Source: Candidatus Bathyarchaeota archaeon (GTDB lineage Archaea; Thermoproteota; Bathyarchaeia; Bathyarchaeales; Bathycorpusculaceae). From it: a stretch of DNA of 64,000 bases. Each line of letters begins with the position of its first letter. The first letter of the stretch is position 1. The notes beneath the pieces were generated by a model, which was not told the DNA's origin, ran no database searches, and saw only the letters and a list, made by a program, of their open reading frames with translations. The stretch covers positions 124,001 to 188,000 of the forward strand of contig JAOULW010000002.1 in assembly GCA_029881805.1 (NCBI GenBank), written 5' to 3'. The translations under genes were made by a program, and so were the position numbers. This document shows positions 52,162 through 60,722 of this stretch, piece after piece.

Positions 52162-52794
52162 GTGAGTGCAATGAAAGTTTCGCTGCTTGCGCTTGAAGGA
52201 TTATCACCTTCTCAACTTTTGAATTGGAAAAGAGAAATGCAGCTGATTGTAAGGCCAGTCGTCGTTATATCAACGGTCGACAGAGAAGGAAATCCGAACG
52301 CTGCGCTGAAAACGAATTTCATGATTCTCAAAGCTTTGGAGGCTGTAGCGTTTCATTGCTTTCCATTTCATGATACTTATGAGAACATCGTCGACACTGG
52401 CGAATTTGTTGTGAACTTGCCATCTGAGGAGATCGCTGAGAAAGTCATGGTTACAGCCGTGGATTTCCCTCCTAAAGTCAACGAGATAGAGAAGGCTGGA
52501 TTAACCGCCATTCCCTCTGAAAAGGTGAAACCCCCGAGAATAGCAGAATGCAAATTGCACATGGAGTGCAAACTGAAATGGTATAAAGACACAATCATAG
52601 TCGGGGAAGTTGTTGCAGCATCTGCAGATGAAGAACTAATCCAAGGTGGATATGAAGAAAGACAGCGCAGATTGAGGCAAATGCTGTTTCTTGGAGACTG
52701 GAAATACGGAAAAATCGGTCAAGTAAGTGAACTGCCACATAAAACATATGATACTTATGTGAAGCACAATCCTTTCAGAACAGGCAAACCCTGA
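52162..52794 (+). CDS. Flavin reductase-like (FMN-binding split barrel) protein
   Basis: 210 aa. RPVVVISTVDREGNPNAALKTNFMILKA, TYENIVDTGEFVVNLPSEEIAEKVM and IVGEVVAASADEELIQGG are conserved split-barrel motifs of the flavin reductase/Flavoredoxin family. Probably binds FMN and transfers electrons. GTG start; operon with the preceding Cys/His protein. Confidence 0.88.
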   Translation: MSAMKVSLLALEGLSPSQLLNWKREMQLIVRPVVVISTVDREGNPNAALKTNFMILKALEAVAFHCFPFHDTYENIVDTGEFVVNLPSEEIAEKVMVTAVDFPPKVNEIEKAGLTAIPSEKVKPPRIAECKLHMECKLKWYKDTIIVGEVVAASADEELIQGGYEERQRRLRQMLFLGDWKYGKIGQVSELPHKTYDTYVKHNPFRTGKP

Positions 52795-52911
52795 AGACAT
52801 GCACAGCCACACGAAACAGTGCGTTTTCTCTTTGAGCACAATCTATGGTATTGTAGAGACAATCTACAGGTATCTGAGGCATCAGAATCCTGCAAAATTG
52901 TAATGCACGCA

Positions 52912-52984
52912 TGAAAAAAGAGAAGCTGCAGAAGACTGTGGAGGCATCTCCGCGTAGTGGGTTCGAGTCCTACTCTCCACACCA
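52912..52984 (+). repeat. tRNA-3'-like repeat, copy 8: acceptor plus T-arm minihelix with encoded CCA
   Basis: GTGGAGG (52938-52944) pairs over seven positions with TCTCCAC (52974-52980; one G-T). Between them lie a 12-nt linker and a five-pair T-arm GTGGG-TTCGAGT-CCTAC (52957-52973). It ends with A and CCA (52981-52984). No D-arm or anticodon arm exists. It is preceded by GAAAAAAGAGAAGC like the other copies. Confidence 0.75.
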
Positions 52985-53161
52985 CTATGTTGAAAAATAG
53001 CGTGTTAATCAAAACTGGAAGCAGAAGCATCGTGACTCGTTCTGGTGCTTGACCGGTCGTATGAACAGAGCGAGAATTGGATGAGTCTTCAGATCCTAAG
53101 CCTTGATTCAATCAAGATTGAAGGATGATTTCTATGACAAGAACGTATTTAAGTATTCTAT

Positions 53162-54244
53162 ATGCTCTCAATGTCCAAGAAAGGGTCTATCTTGACTTCG
53201 AAAGTGGCTATAGTTGAGTCTAATGATGATGATGCAAAGGCTCTTAGTCGAACCATCCAACAGATTGGCGGAATAGATGAGTTAAACACTTCTGAGACGT
53301 CAGTGGTGGTAAAGGTTGGAGTTTTCAGCCATAGAGCAACCAATCACACGTCAGTTGATCTTGTTAAAGCCATCGTAGACAGTTTTTACAGGGCTCCCAA
53401 GGTTCTCTTGGCGGAATCAGACAATTACCAAGGAAACGGCTTGGAAAGGCTTCAGCTATGGAAGAAGGTCTTCACGGAAAAAGTGACGCCTGTAAATCTT
53501 TCAGACGAGAAAAACACTCGAAGAGTTACTTTAGCTGGTCAAGAAATGAACCTGTCAGATGTACTCTTCAAACCCAATGTGCTGGTTAGCACACACATAT
53601 TACGTAGCTTTGAGCGAGGAAGTATACTGAAAAATCTGTTCGGTTGCGTTCCGTCTCCAAAAAAAGCGAAGTATCACAAAATCCTTTCCGTGCTCTTGGC
53701 AGACATTTATGAGGCGATAGGCGGAATAGATCTTGCAGTGCTTGATGGGACGTTCTTCTGGCGCGGTGCAGGCGACCTTCCTATCCGAATGAACACGCTT
53801 CTAGTGGGCAAAGACGCAGTGGCTGTCGAAGCAGTCGGAGGTGCGCTTGCAGGTCTGAAGCTCGAAAAGATGCCAGTGCTTCAGGAATTTGTGAGGCGAG
53901 GGCTCGGAGAAGGCGACTTGAGGAACATCGAGGTCGTAGGAGCCTCACTTAAGACTCTCAAGCCAAAATTCAAGCTAGCTGCCAAACAACATAGGAAGAA
54001 ATGGCGTGAGCGCGGGGGCGCACCTAAAATGTGGGCTCCAGCGATCGATGGTTTAATAGAGGAAGGTTTCTTTAAGCTGCCGAACAAGAGAACGCGAGAG
54101 GACATTAGAAAAGCATTGAAGGCAAAATCAGTTCCCGTTGAAGGCAACATGAATCTGGTTGTAGCCACTTTGACACGCAGGGTCAAGAAGGGCATGTTGG
54201 AAGCAAAAAAGGAACCAGAAGGATGGATCTATTGGACAGAATAG
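53162..54244 (+). CDS. DUF362-domain protein with C-terminal winged-helix-like extension
   Basis: 360 aa. VVVKVGVFSHRATNHTSVDLVKAIVD, VLLAESDNYQ, HILRSFERGSILKNLFGCVPSPKKAKYHK and LAVLDGTFFWRGAGDLPIRMNTLLVGKDAVAVEAVGG are DUF362 signatures. The usual ferredoxin half is absent; instead residues about 275-360 look like a helical/winged-helix unit (KRTREDIRKALKAKSVPVEG, NLVVATLTRRVKKGMLEAKK). ATG start. Function of DUF362 is unknown. Confidence 0.82.
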   Translation: MLSMSKKGSILTSKVAIVESNDDDAKALSRTIQQIGGIDELNTSETSVVVKVGVFSHRATNHTSVDLVKAIVDSFYRAPKVLLAESDNYQGNGLERLQLWKKVFTEKVTPVNLSDEKNTRRVTLAGQEMNLSDVLFKPNVLVSTHILRSFERGSILKNLFGCVPSPKKAKYHKILSVLLADIYEAIGGIDLAVLDGTFFWRGAGDLPIRMNTLLVGKDAVAVEAVGGALAGLKLEKMPVLQEFVRRGLGEGDLRNIEVVGASLKTLKPKFKLAAKQHRKKWRERGGAPKMWAPAIDGLIEEGFFKLPNKRTREDIRKALKAKSVPVEGNMNLVVATLTRRVKKGMLEAKKEPEGWIYWTE

Positions 54245-54271
54245 CTTGTGTACGCTAAGAACTACATAGAA

Positions 54272-54335
54272 GAAAAAAGGAAGTTTGCGGGTGACGTGTC
54301 CGGTCATAGTGGGCTTCGAGTCCTGCCCCTGACAC
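54272..54335 (+). repeat. tRNA-3'-like repeat, copy 9
   Basis: GAAAAAAGGAAGTTTGCGGG, TGACGTGTCC, ten bases, GGCTTCGAGTCCTGCCCCTG, ACAC. GTGTC pairs with GACAC at the 3' end. It sits in the short gap between the DUF362 and GNAT genes; a T-run (from 54336) follows. Confidence 0.65.
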
Positions 54336-54408
54336 TTTTTTTAGTGGCTCTCACTACAATTGTAACATGGACGTACCACTACATTGAAATCTGGGGGAGG
54401 TTTCATTC

Positions 54409-54999
54409 TTGAATCATGCGGAACAAGGAACTCGAAACATGAAGCGAGACATTTCAGATAGAATTACGATAATTGAACTTGCCAAAGACGATCCTTCTCT
54501 GCCCACTTTAAACTCTCATTACGTGACAACAGGCTACTATGATCTCTCAATCGTTCACGAGCTGGAAGCTTGGAAAATAAATCTGACTCTGAAACCACTT
54601 GAGAAACCTTTGGAAAAAAAGTATACTGGAACCTTTTTCGAAAAACACATTGAGGAACCAAGAGTCTTCGCTGCAGTCTTAAACGGAAACCAAGTTGGTT
54701 GGATAGAGCTTGGATATGAAAAATGGAATAATAGAATGCGAATTTGGGAGTTTTTGGTTAAAGAAGAGTTTCGAAGAATGGGCATTGGAAGTCTGTTAAT
54801 GCATTTTGCCGCCAATATAGCTAGGGAAAAAGGTGCAAGAATGTTAGTCTTGGAGACACAGTCCTGCAATGTTCCTGCAATAGCCTTCTATCTGAAAGAA
54901 GGTTTCAACCTGATAGGGTTTGATAGCGCCGCCTATTCTAATGAACACATCAAGAAGAAAGAGGTCAGGCTGGATCTAGGTCTAGCGTTGGAGCAATAA
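54409..54999 (+). CDS. GNAT-family N-acetyltransferase
   Basis: 196 aa. Acetyl-CoA motif A is FLVKEEFRRMGIGSLLMHFAANIAREKGARMLVLET, with CNVPAIAFYLKEGFNLIGFD. The N-terminal half (YYDLSIVHELEAWKINLTLK) is unusual. TTG 54409 follows GGGGGAGG; ATG 54439 is an alternative. Substrate unknown. Confidence 0.88.
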   Translation: MNHAEQGTRNMKRDISDRITIIELAKDDPSLPTLNSHYVTTGYYDLSIVHELEAWKINLTLKPLEKPLEKKYTGTFFEKHIEEPRVFAAVLNGNQVGWIELGYEKWNNRMRIWEFLVKEEFRRMGIGSLLMHFAANIAREKGARMLVLETQSCNVPAIAFYLKEGFNLIGFDSAAYSNEHIKKKEVRLDLGLALEQ

Positions 55000-55052
55000 C
55001 CACGTGCCCAAAAAGGGGATTTGTGCACGAGATGTCAATACGTCCATGTGGG

Positions 55053-55625
55053 TCAGCTATCACTCTCAAGTTTTTGGGTTTTGGTTGAAGATTGAGCCAT
55101 TCTCTGGCGAGCTTGAGTAATAATGGATTCGATAAACGATGTTTTGGCATCCGTGTATCCAACACGATTAGAACCATACTTTATAGCCAGTTTCTTCTTC
55201 AATTCGTAGTATTGCTGAGCTGCTTCAGAATGAGTCCGAATGAAATCGCGAAAAAGCAAATGTTTTTCCCAATGACCACTCTTGAATTTCACTAAGTGCA
55301 AATGGTAATTTTCGAGCTTCGCCGTTTCACTTTCGTGAACTTTGCTCAAACAGTAGTACCAGTCTGGCTCCTCAGGTTGAGGAGTCAATTCTTTATAGTC
55401 GATATCTTGTAACAGCGGAATGCACTCCTCTGCGTCAGTAAACTCAGAAACACCTGCCATAATGTCGATAATGGGTTTCCCTCCTAGACTAGGCACTGCA
55501 GTAGTGCCAATATGTTCAATGGCAACCACTTTATGTCCGATGGCCTCAAGGACACGACGTTTCTCTTCTTCATACAATATTGGCCACCGAGAATCATATT
55601 CTACAATTATGACAGGGCGTGCCAT
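55053..55625 (-). CDS. GrpB/UPF0157 nucleotidyltransferase-fold protein
   Basis: 190 aa from ATG 55625 (MARPVIIVEYDSRWPILYEE). IEHIGTTAVPSLGGKPIIDIMAGV carries the GS/T..D.D metal motif of the family. YHLHLVKFKSGHWEKHLLFRDFIRTHSEAAQQYYELKKKLA is typical of GrpB. It may transfer nucleotides to CoA-pathway or other acceptors; unproven. Confidence 0.88.
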   Translation of the reverse strand: MARPVIIVEYDSRWPILYEEEKRRVLEAIGHKVVAIEHIGTTAVPSLGGKPIIDIMAGVSEFTDAEECIPLLQDIDYKELTPQPEEPDWYYCLSKVHESETAKLENYHLHLVKFKSGHWEKHLLFRDFIRTHSEAAQQYYELKKKLAIKYGSNRVGYTDAKTSFIESIITQARQRMAQSSTKTQKLESDS

Positions 55626-55819
55626 GTTGCCTTTCTCCAAGCGATTCAGAACTGTTTTGAATTGTTTCTCTTTTAAATATTAATTGGATAAGTTGATTTT
55701 GTTTACATGCGATAATGTCTCTGGGGTTTGTCCAGCTAAAACTGGTCATTTACAGCTAGGTCACGCTAATTATCACGAGGCAAGTGCTATTCTTGTCCAA
55801 CGCTAAACTGAAATAGCGA

Positions 55820-56188
55820 TCAAACTGCTCCTTCATCGATATCTTCAGGATGTTTCAATCTAATCCTTTTCTCAGCAATTGCAGCCGCTTCCTCAAGAAT
55901 TTTCAATGCGTCTTCTTTTACGGCTTTAGAAAAGTCGATCTCTATCAGACTTTTCGGAATATGTTCCTCCAAGCTAATGTAAACTTCAGGTGGACTAAGC
56001 TTCTCGTGCAGAAAACGGTGAATCTTGTCTTTGATAACCATTCGATCAATTACTTTCTTCATATACTTTGAAGAGTGACCTAATCTCTGCACACCGAAAT
56101 TGATGAGATCCTGTTCTCTTGTGTTTCCATAACGGACCAGATACGAAACAATTTCCTTCTCCAAGCTCATTAAATAACTCCACTTCAT
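55820..56188 (-). CDS. Hypothetical winged-helix-like protein
   Basis: 122 aa (or from the ATG at codon 7, MSLEKEIVSYLV). The first 65 residues look like a winged helix (EIVSYLVRYGNTREQDLINFGVQ, KYMKKVIDRMVIKDKIHRF); the rest is helical and acidic (KEDALKILEEAAAIAEKRIRL). No family named; possible small DNA-binding protein. Confidence 0.55.
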   Translation of the reverse strand: MKWSYLMSLEKEIVSYLVRYGNTREQDLINFGVQRLGHSSKYMKKVIDRMVIKDKIHRFLHEKLSPPEVYISLEEHIPKSLIEIDFSKAVKEDALKILEEAAAIAEKRIRLKHPEDIDEGAV

Positions 56189-56370
56189 TTACAACTACAC
56201 TTCTGTCACAACTATAATTTAAGAATTGAAGCACGCATAAAAATGGGCTCAGCAGTTCTTTTATGTCATATTTAAAGCCATATAGAGAAAAGTTATAGTG
56301 GAAAGTTCCATAACGTTTTATACGCGCGTTCTGCCAATTTCAGTCGGGAGAACAAAAGGAGAATAAGAAA

Positions 56371-57597
56371 GTGAAAAGAAAAGCGTTGTTGAAAGCTCTT
56401 CTTTTGATAGGCATTTTGGTTCTGCCTTTTGCAATCAGAGCCCAAAATGGGCATGTAGACGCTGGCCCAGACCAGACAGTTTATGTGGGTCAAGAAGTCG
56501 CCTTCAATGGTAGCGTCTCTGTTGATCACAGTTTAATAGTTTCTATCGAATGGGGCTTCGGTGATGGGAGTCCGCCTGCTAATGGTTCGGATCCAGCCAT
56601 ACTAAAAACAACCACTCACATTTACGCAGCGGCTGCAGTTTTCGTCGCTACCCTCTCAGTAGAGGTTGGCCTACCATATAATGCGACTGAAACTGACACC
56701 GTTACAATAACAGTGCTTCAGAATCTGCCACCCGTGGCTGATGCGGGACCAGATCAGCTTGTAGAGCAGACAATTCCAGCTGGGGCAGAAGTCACGCTTG
56801 ATGCTTCAGGGTCTTATGATCCTTACGGTGACCTGTTAACCTATGAATGGACATGGATTGGCGGTTCTGCAACTGGGGTAAACCCAACAGAAACTTTTCC
56901 GCGAGGAACAACAACTGTGACTCTCACAGTCAATGATGGTCAATTTACAGATACAGACACAGTCAATATTACCGTCCAAGACACTACACCTCCAACTGTA
57001 AATGCTGGTGATGACGTAACTGTTGAGCAAGAGTCCCATGAAGGAACGGAAGTCGCCCTTAATGGTTATGCAACAGATGCTGCCGACATTGAACTTGACT
57101 ACTTGTGGACCGAAAATGGTGTTATACTTGGCACCGAAGCGAATTTAACATATGTATTCAGCTTGGGCACGCATGTGGTGACATTTAGTGCCACCGATGA
57201 CTCTGGAAACACAGGCAGCGACACGGTCGTAGTCACCGTAGTGGACACCACACCACCTGAAATAACGGTGTCAGTCAACCCTGAAACATTATGGCCGCCA
57301 AACCACAAATATGTTGAAGTAACCGCTACCGTGACAGCCTTTGACATTTGTGACGCTTCACCAACAATTACGTTAGTATCCGTTACGAGTAATGAACCAG
57401 ATAATGACAAAGGCATCGGTGACGGCAATACAATCAACGACATCGTAATTTTAGATGGCTTCACCTTTAAACTTAGAACGGAAAGAGCTGGAACTGGCTC
57501 AGGTCGCATTTACACAATAACATATCAAGCTACTGACAAATCTGGAAACACTGCGCTAGCATTCGCAATAGTCACAGTTCCTCACGATATGCAGTGA
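56371..57597 (+). CDS. Secreted PKD-domain protein
   Basis: 408 aa. The signal peptide KRKALLKALLLIGILVLPFA is followed by three PKD-like units, each opening with xAGPDQ or xAGDD (HVDAGPDQTVYVG, VADAGPDQLVEQ, VNAGDDVTVEQ), and a closing immunoglobulin-like part around ETLWPPNHKYVEVTATV. Soluble extracellular or surface-associated; no C-terminal anchor. GTG start with AAAAGGAG upstream. Confidence 0.88.
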   Translation: MKRKALLKALLLIGILVLPFAIRAQNGHVDAGPDQTVYVGQEVAFNGSVSVDHSLIVSIEWGFGDGSPPANGSDPAILKTTTHIYAAAAVFVATLSVEVGLPYNATETDTVTITVLQNLPPVADAGPDQLVEQTIPAGAEVTLDASGSYDPYGDLLTYEWTWIGGSATGVNPTETFPRGTTTVTLTVNDGQFTDTDTVNITVQDTTPPTVNAGDDVTVEQESHEGTEVALNGYATDAADIELDYLWTENGVILGTEANLTYVFSLGTHVVTFSATDDSGNTGSDTVVVTVVDTTPPEITVSVNPETLWPPNHKYVEVTATVTAFDICDASPTITLVSVTSNEPDNDKGIGDGNTINDIVILDGFTFKLRTERAGTGSGRIYTITYQATDKSGNTALAFAIVTVPHDMQ

Positions 57598-57679
57598 ACA
57601 CGATTCCAACACCTTAGCGCGGTAAACCGCAACAGCTACGCTATAGCGATGCTCAGAAATTAAAAACCAATAAGCGCGC

Positions 57680-57709
57680 GCGTCAACAATCCGAGACTGC
57701 GTCAACAAT
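57680..57709. repeat. Short tandem GCGTCAACAAT repeat within a CG-rich segment
   Basis: GCGTCAACAAT occurs at 57680-57690 and 57699-57709, flanked by GCGCGCGC (57674 on) and CGTCGCGCG (57711 on). It lies between convergent genes and may form part of a terminator or a protein site. Confidence 0.4.
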
Positions 57710-57805
57710 GCGTCGCGCGTTATTCCTTTGATCAGGTCATGTGAATCTCTTAGTTTACAACTCATCCAAAGTGCCTTTTCAATCGGTGCATCCTCGCATG
57801 GTGAT

Positions 57806-58549
57806 TCAGAACAGCAAGCGGTATTGCATATTTTCTTTTTCAAGCGCATTGCCAATTTCAATTTTCTTTTGGGTAAAGTAATCTTCAGTTCTCGCGTATT
57901 CCAGTTTGTGCTTTCTGTACACCCAGTCCGCGTTGTGATAGTTCATTTTGTCGACTAGCACATAATCCACTTTTCCAGCTATTTTCGCCGGTAAATCGTC
58001 AGCTTTTGGAAGCATTGGCGCTATCATCGCGAAAGTTCGAATGCCTAGCGAGTGAAGTTTCTCTAATGTTTCAATTCTTTCTTCAATTGATGATACATTT
58101 GGTTCAAAAATCTTCCTGACGTCATCATCGGCCGTGGTTATCGTAAATCCAACTTCAACGTCTTTAATTTTTCTTAGGAGGTCCACGTCTCTGAGAACGA
58201 GGGGGGATTTGGTCTGAACGGTTACGGGCCAGTTATGTTTAGACAGTATTTCTAGGCATCGTCTTGTAATTTCGTATTTCTTCTCAAGTAACTGGTAAGG
58301 ATCACATACTCCACTTATCCAGACTCTGCCAACTTTTTTCCTATTTATTTCGTTCTGCAACAAATATGCGGCATTAATTTTCACATCAACAAACTCGCCC
58401 CATCGTTCTTTGTGTCCAGTGAATCTCTTCATAAAACGTGCATAACAATAGACGCAACTATGCTCGCATCCAATGTAAGGATTGATAGTGTAATCAAAAA
58501 CTTTCGATTTCGACAAGATCGTTCTTGCGTAAACTTCTTTGATGATCAT
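57806..58549 (-). CDS. SPL-family radical SAM protein
   Basis: 247 aa. CEHSCVYCYARFMKRF holds the CxxxCxxC cluster. INPYIGC at its left, VWISGVCDPYQLLEKKYEITRRCLEIL and VGFTITTADDDVRKIFEPN are signatures of the spore-photoproduct-lyase-like (Rv2578c-type) radical SAM family. Function in archaea unknown. ATG start. Confidence 0.88.
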   Translation of the reverse strand: MIIKEVYARTILSKSKVFDYTINPYIGCEHSCVYCYARFMKRFTGHKERWGEFVDVKINAAYLLQNEINRKKVGRVWISGVCDPYQLLEKKYEITRRCLEILSKHNWPVTVQTKSPLVLRDVDLLRKIKDVEVGFTITTADDDVRKIFEPNVSSIEERIETLEKLHSLGIRTFAMIAPMLPKADDLPAKIAGKVDYVLVDKMNYHNADWVYRKHKLEYARTEDYFTQKKIEIGNALEKENMQYRLLF

Positions 58550-58758
58550 TTCAGCTTCAACTGTATTGTTGGCTCAACCAGATTCGTACCTTTCACAATG
58601 GCAACTTTACTCATTTTGAAACACTTATCAAATCAAATGGAGTAATTAATATACGTAGCGTGGACTAACTGAAGCTTTCACGATCTCTATGTAACACTGC
58701 CACCAACCGCAAAAAAAGGCAGACAACGCTCGTTTGTTGACAATGTGTTTTTTGCAAA

Positions 58759-59793
58759 CTAAAGATTGCAAAGAGCACCCGTCAGTCTTCGATACTCCTT
58801 TATGAAAGATTTGCGCATCTGCACTTTTTGTGTTTCTGAGAGAAAGGACGAGTCAAGAGCATTAAGACTCAACATGAAGAGTTCAGGGATGCCGAAGTTT
58901 AGTTGTTGATGAAGTTGTAGATACTCGTTGTTCATGTTTGTGTTGAACATTGAGGGGTCGTCAGTGTTTACGGTTACCCTAATGCCTTTGTCAAAAAAGG
59001 TTCTTATTGGATGCTCTTGCAGAGATGGAACTGCTCCGGTTCTTAAATTGCTGGTAGGGCACATCTCAATCGTGACGTCTCGCTTAAGAAGATAATCGAC
59101 AAGCTCTGAGTCTCGACTTGCAGTCACTCCATGGCCTATGCGCTCAACGTTCAGATGATTTATTGCGTCCCATACGCTTTCAGGCCCAGCAGCCTCACCA
59201 GCATGTGCGACTAGATGGAGACCCATTTCTTTAGCTCTCTGATAAACACACGCAAAAGGCTTCGGAGGAAACTTTTCCTCACTACCTCCTATATCTATGG
59301 AGACAATATTGTCATTCTTGTTCTCTATCCAATCTAGGACCTGCACTCCAACGTCTGGTCCATAATTCCGAACCAAGTCGATTCTAAGATTGCATTCAAT
59401 GCCAAAATCTTGATGTGCTTGTCGCACGCCTTCATTGATAGCGTCAAGCATCAACGCATAATCAAGACCCTGTCTCACATGATCGGGCGCGGAAAAGCTT
59501 GCCTCTACATATCTTACGTTGCATCGCGCGTCGTCTTCCAGCATCTCATATGTAATACGTTCAAATTGATCCTCTCGTGTGATGCACCTAAAAACTGTCT
59601 TATAGATGTTGATGAAATGGGGGAAATCACGGTATTGAAAGAATCGACGAATATCCGCAACTGTTTTGAAGGATTTATGTGATTTTCCTTCTTCGTCTAA
59701 AAGCCAAAGTAATGTCTCTGGCCTTGTCGCACCGACAATGTGAATGTGCTGCTCAACCTTTGGAAGAGCTCTTATTAACCCTTCAATATCCAC
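58759..59793 (-). CDS. add: Adenosine deaminase
   Basis: 344 aa. Metal and catalytic sites: HIH in KVEQHIHIVGATRPETL, HAGEAAGPESVWDAIN (His and catalytic Glu), ERIGHGVTASRDSELVDYL and TVNTDDPSMF (Asp pair). The first motif is HIHIVGA instead of HxHLxG, so substrate scope (adenosine or a modified purine) is not certain. Single gene, ATG start. Confidence 0.88.
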   Translation of the reverse strand: MDIEGLIRALPKVEQHIHIVGATRPETLLWLLDEEGKSHKSFKTVADIRRFFQYRDFPHFINIYKTVFRCITREDQFERITYEMLEDDARCNVRYVEASFSAPDHVRQGLDYALMLDAINEGVRQAHQDFGIECNLRIDLVRNYGPDVGVQVLDWIENKNDNIVSIDIGGSEEKFPPKPFACVYQRAKEMGLHLVAHAGEAAGPESVWDAINHLNVERIGHGVTASRDSELVDYLLKRDVTIEMCPTSNLRTGAVPSLQEHPIRTFFDKGIRVTVNTDDPSMFNTNMNNEYLQLHQQLNFGIPELFMLSLNALDSSFLSETQKVQMRKSFIKEYRRLTGALCNL

Positions 59794-60031
59794 TAAGCTA
59801 CATCTCAGTCAAGTATATGCCTACTGACTGCTATAAGAGACATACCTTCTAACATGTGCTATTACAAGCACTTATTGAAAGAACAGGTTCATGGAAGTCT
59901 TTGGTCAAATCGAAATCTGAACCCACTAGAAACCTTCACTTTTCTCAACGGTAGTGTTGAACCTATTAGAGGAGATTGTCCTATATTGTTTTAGGAATTT
60001 GAATGTAGTTTTGAAGCGGTTCTTCATGTTT

Positions 60032-60634
60032 TCACTTTGCGAATCGGTCGTTTTTCCACACGTCTGCTGTGTCACTGTATCCTCGTTTTTCCCAATATCC
60101 CAGCTCTTTTTTTGACATGAAAGTTATTTTCGTGATCCACATTGCGCTTTTGTACGCATATTTATCTGGAACAACTAATCTTAGTGGAAACCCTAGTCCT
60201 TCTTCGAGCTGTTTTCCGTTCAGTTCATAAGCCAAAAGCACGTTCTCTCTTGAAAGCTCTTCTAGTGAAAGGGAAGTTGTGTATCCATCTGCGCATTCAA
60301 ACATAACAAATTTAGCTGTCTCTTTTGGTTTGACCAAGTCCGCTAGGTGTTTGAAAAGGACTCCTTCCCATCTGCAACCTAGAACGCTCCAACCTTCAAC
60401 GCAGTGAAAATCGCTCACAGACTCTGTTTTCGGGAATTTTATAATGTCCACCCAACTCAATCTTAACGGATTCTCAACCTCTCCATCCGCCTCTAGAACG
60501 TATGTTTTCAGGTCAATCTTTGGTATAGAACTTGTTATGGCTGGATGGTCCTTTCCCCATCTCAAAAGTCGGTGAGTAGAAACTTGACCAGGAGGCAAAC
60601 CTTTACGATTAGATTTTCGAGTCTTCGTTGGCAT
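60032..60634 (-). CDS. Molybdopterin-dependent oxidoreductase (sulfite-oxidase fold), cytosolic
   Basis: 200 aa Oxidored_molyb protein: LSWVDIIKFPKTESVSDFHCVEGWSVLGCRWEGVLFKHL with the conserved Cys (Mo ligand), VMFECADGYTTSLSLEEL, and LEEGLGFPLRLVVPDKYAYKSAMWITKITF. No signal peptide or TM, unlike the relative at 1-344. Probable single-domain reductase; substrate and partner unknown. Confidence 0.88.
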   Translation of the reverse strand: MPTKTRKSNRKGLPPGQVSTHRLLRWGKDHPAITSSIPKIDLKTYVLEADGEVENPLRLSWVDIIKFPKTESVSDFHCVEGWSVLGCRWEGVLFKHLADLVKPKETAKFVMFECADGYTTSLSLEELSRENVLLAYELNGKQLEEGLGFPLRLVVPDKYAYKSAMWITKITFMSKKELGYWEKRGYSDTADVWKNDRFAK

Positions 60635-60722
60635 ACTTGTTCAAATAACAGCTACATCGCCCCTAAAAATAAGACTTGCTAGAAAGAAATTAAACAGATA
60701 AGGTTCTAATTCCCATTTACGA

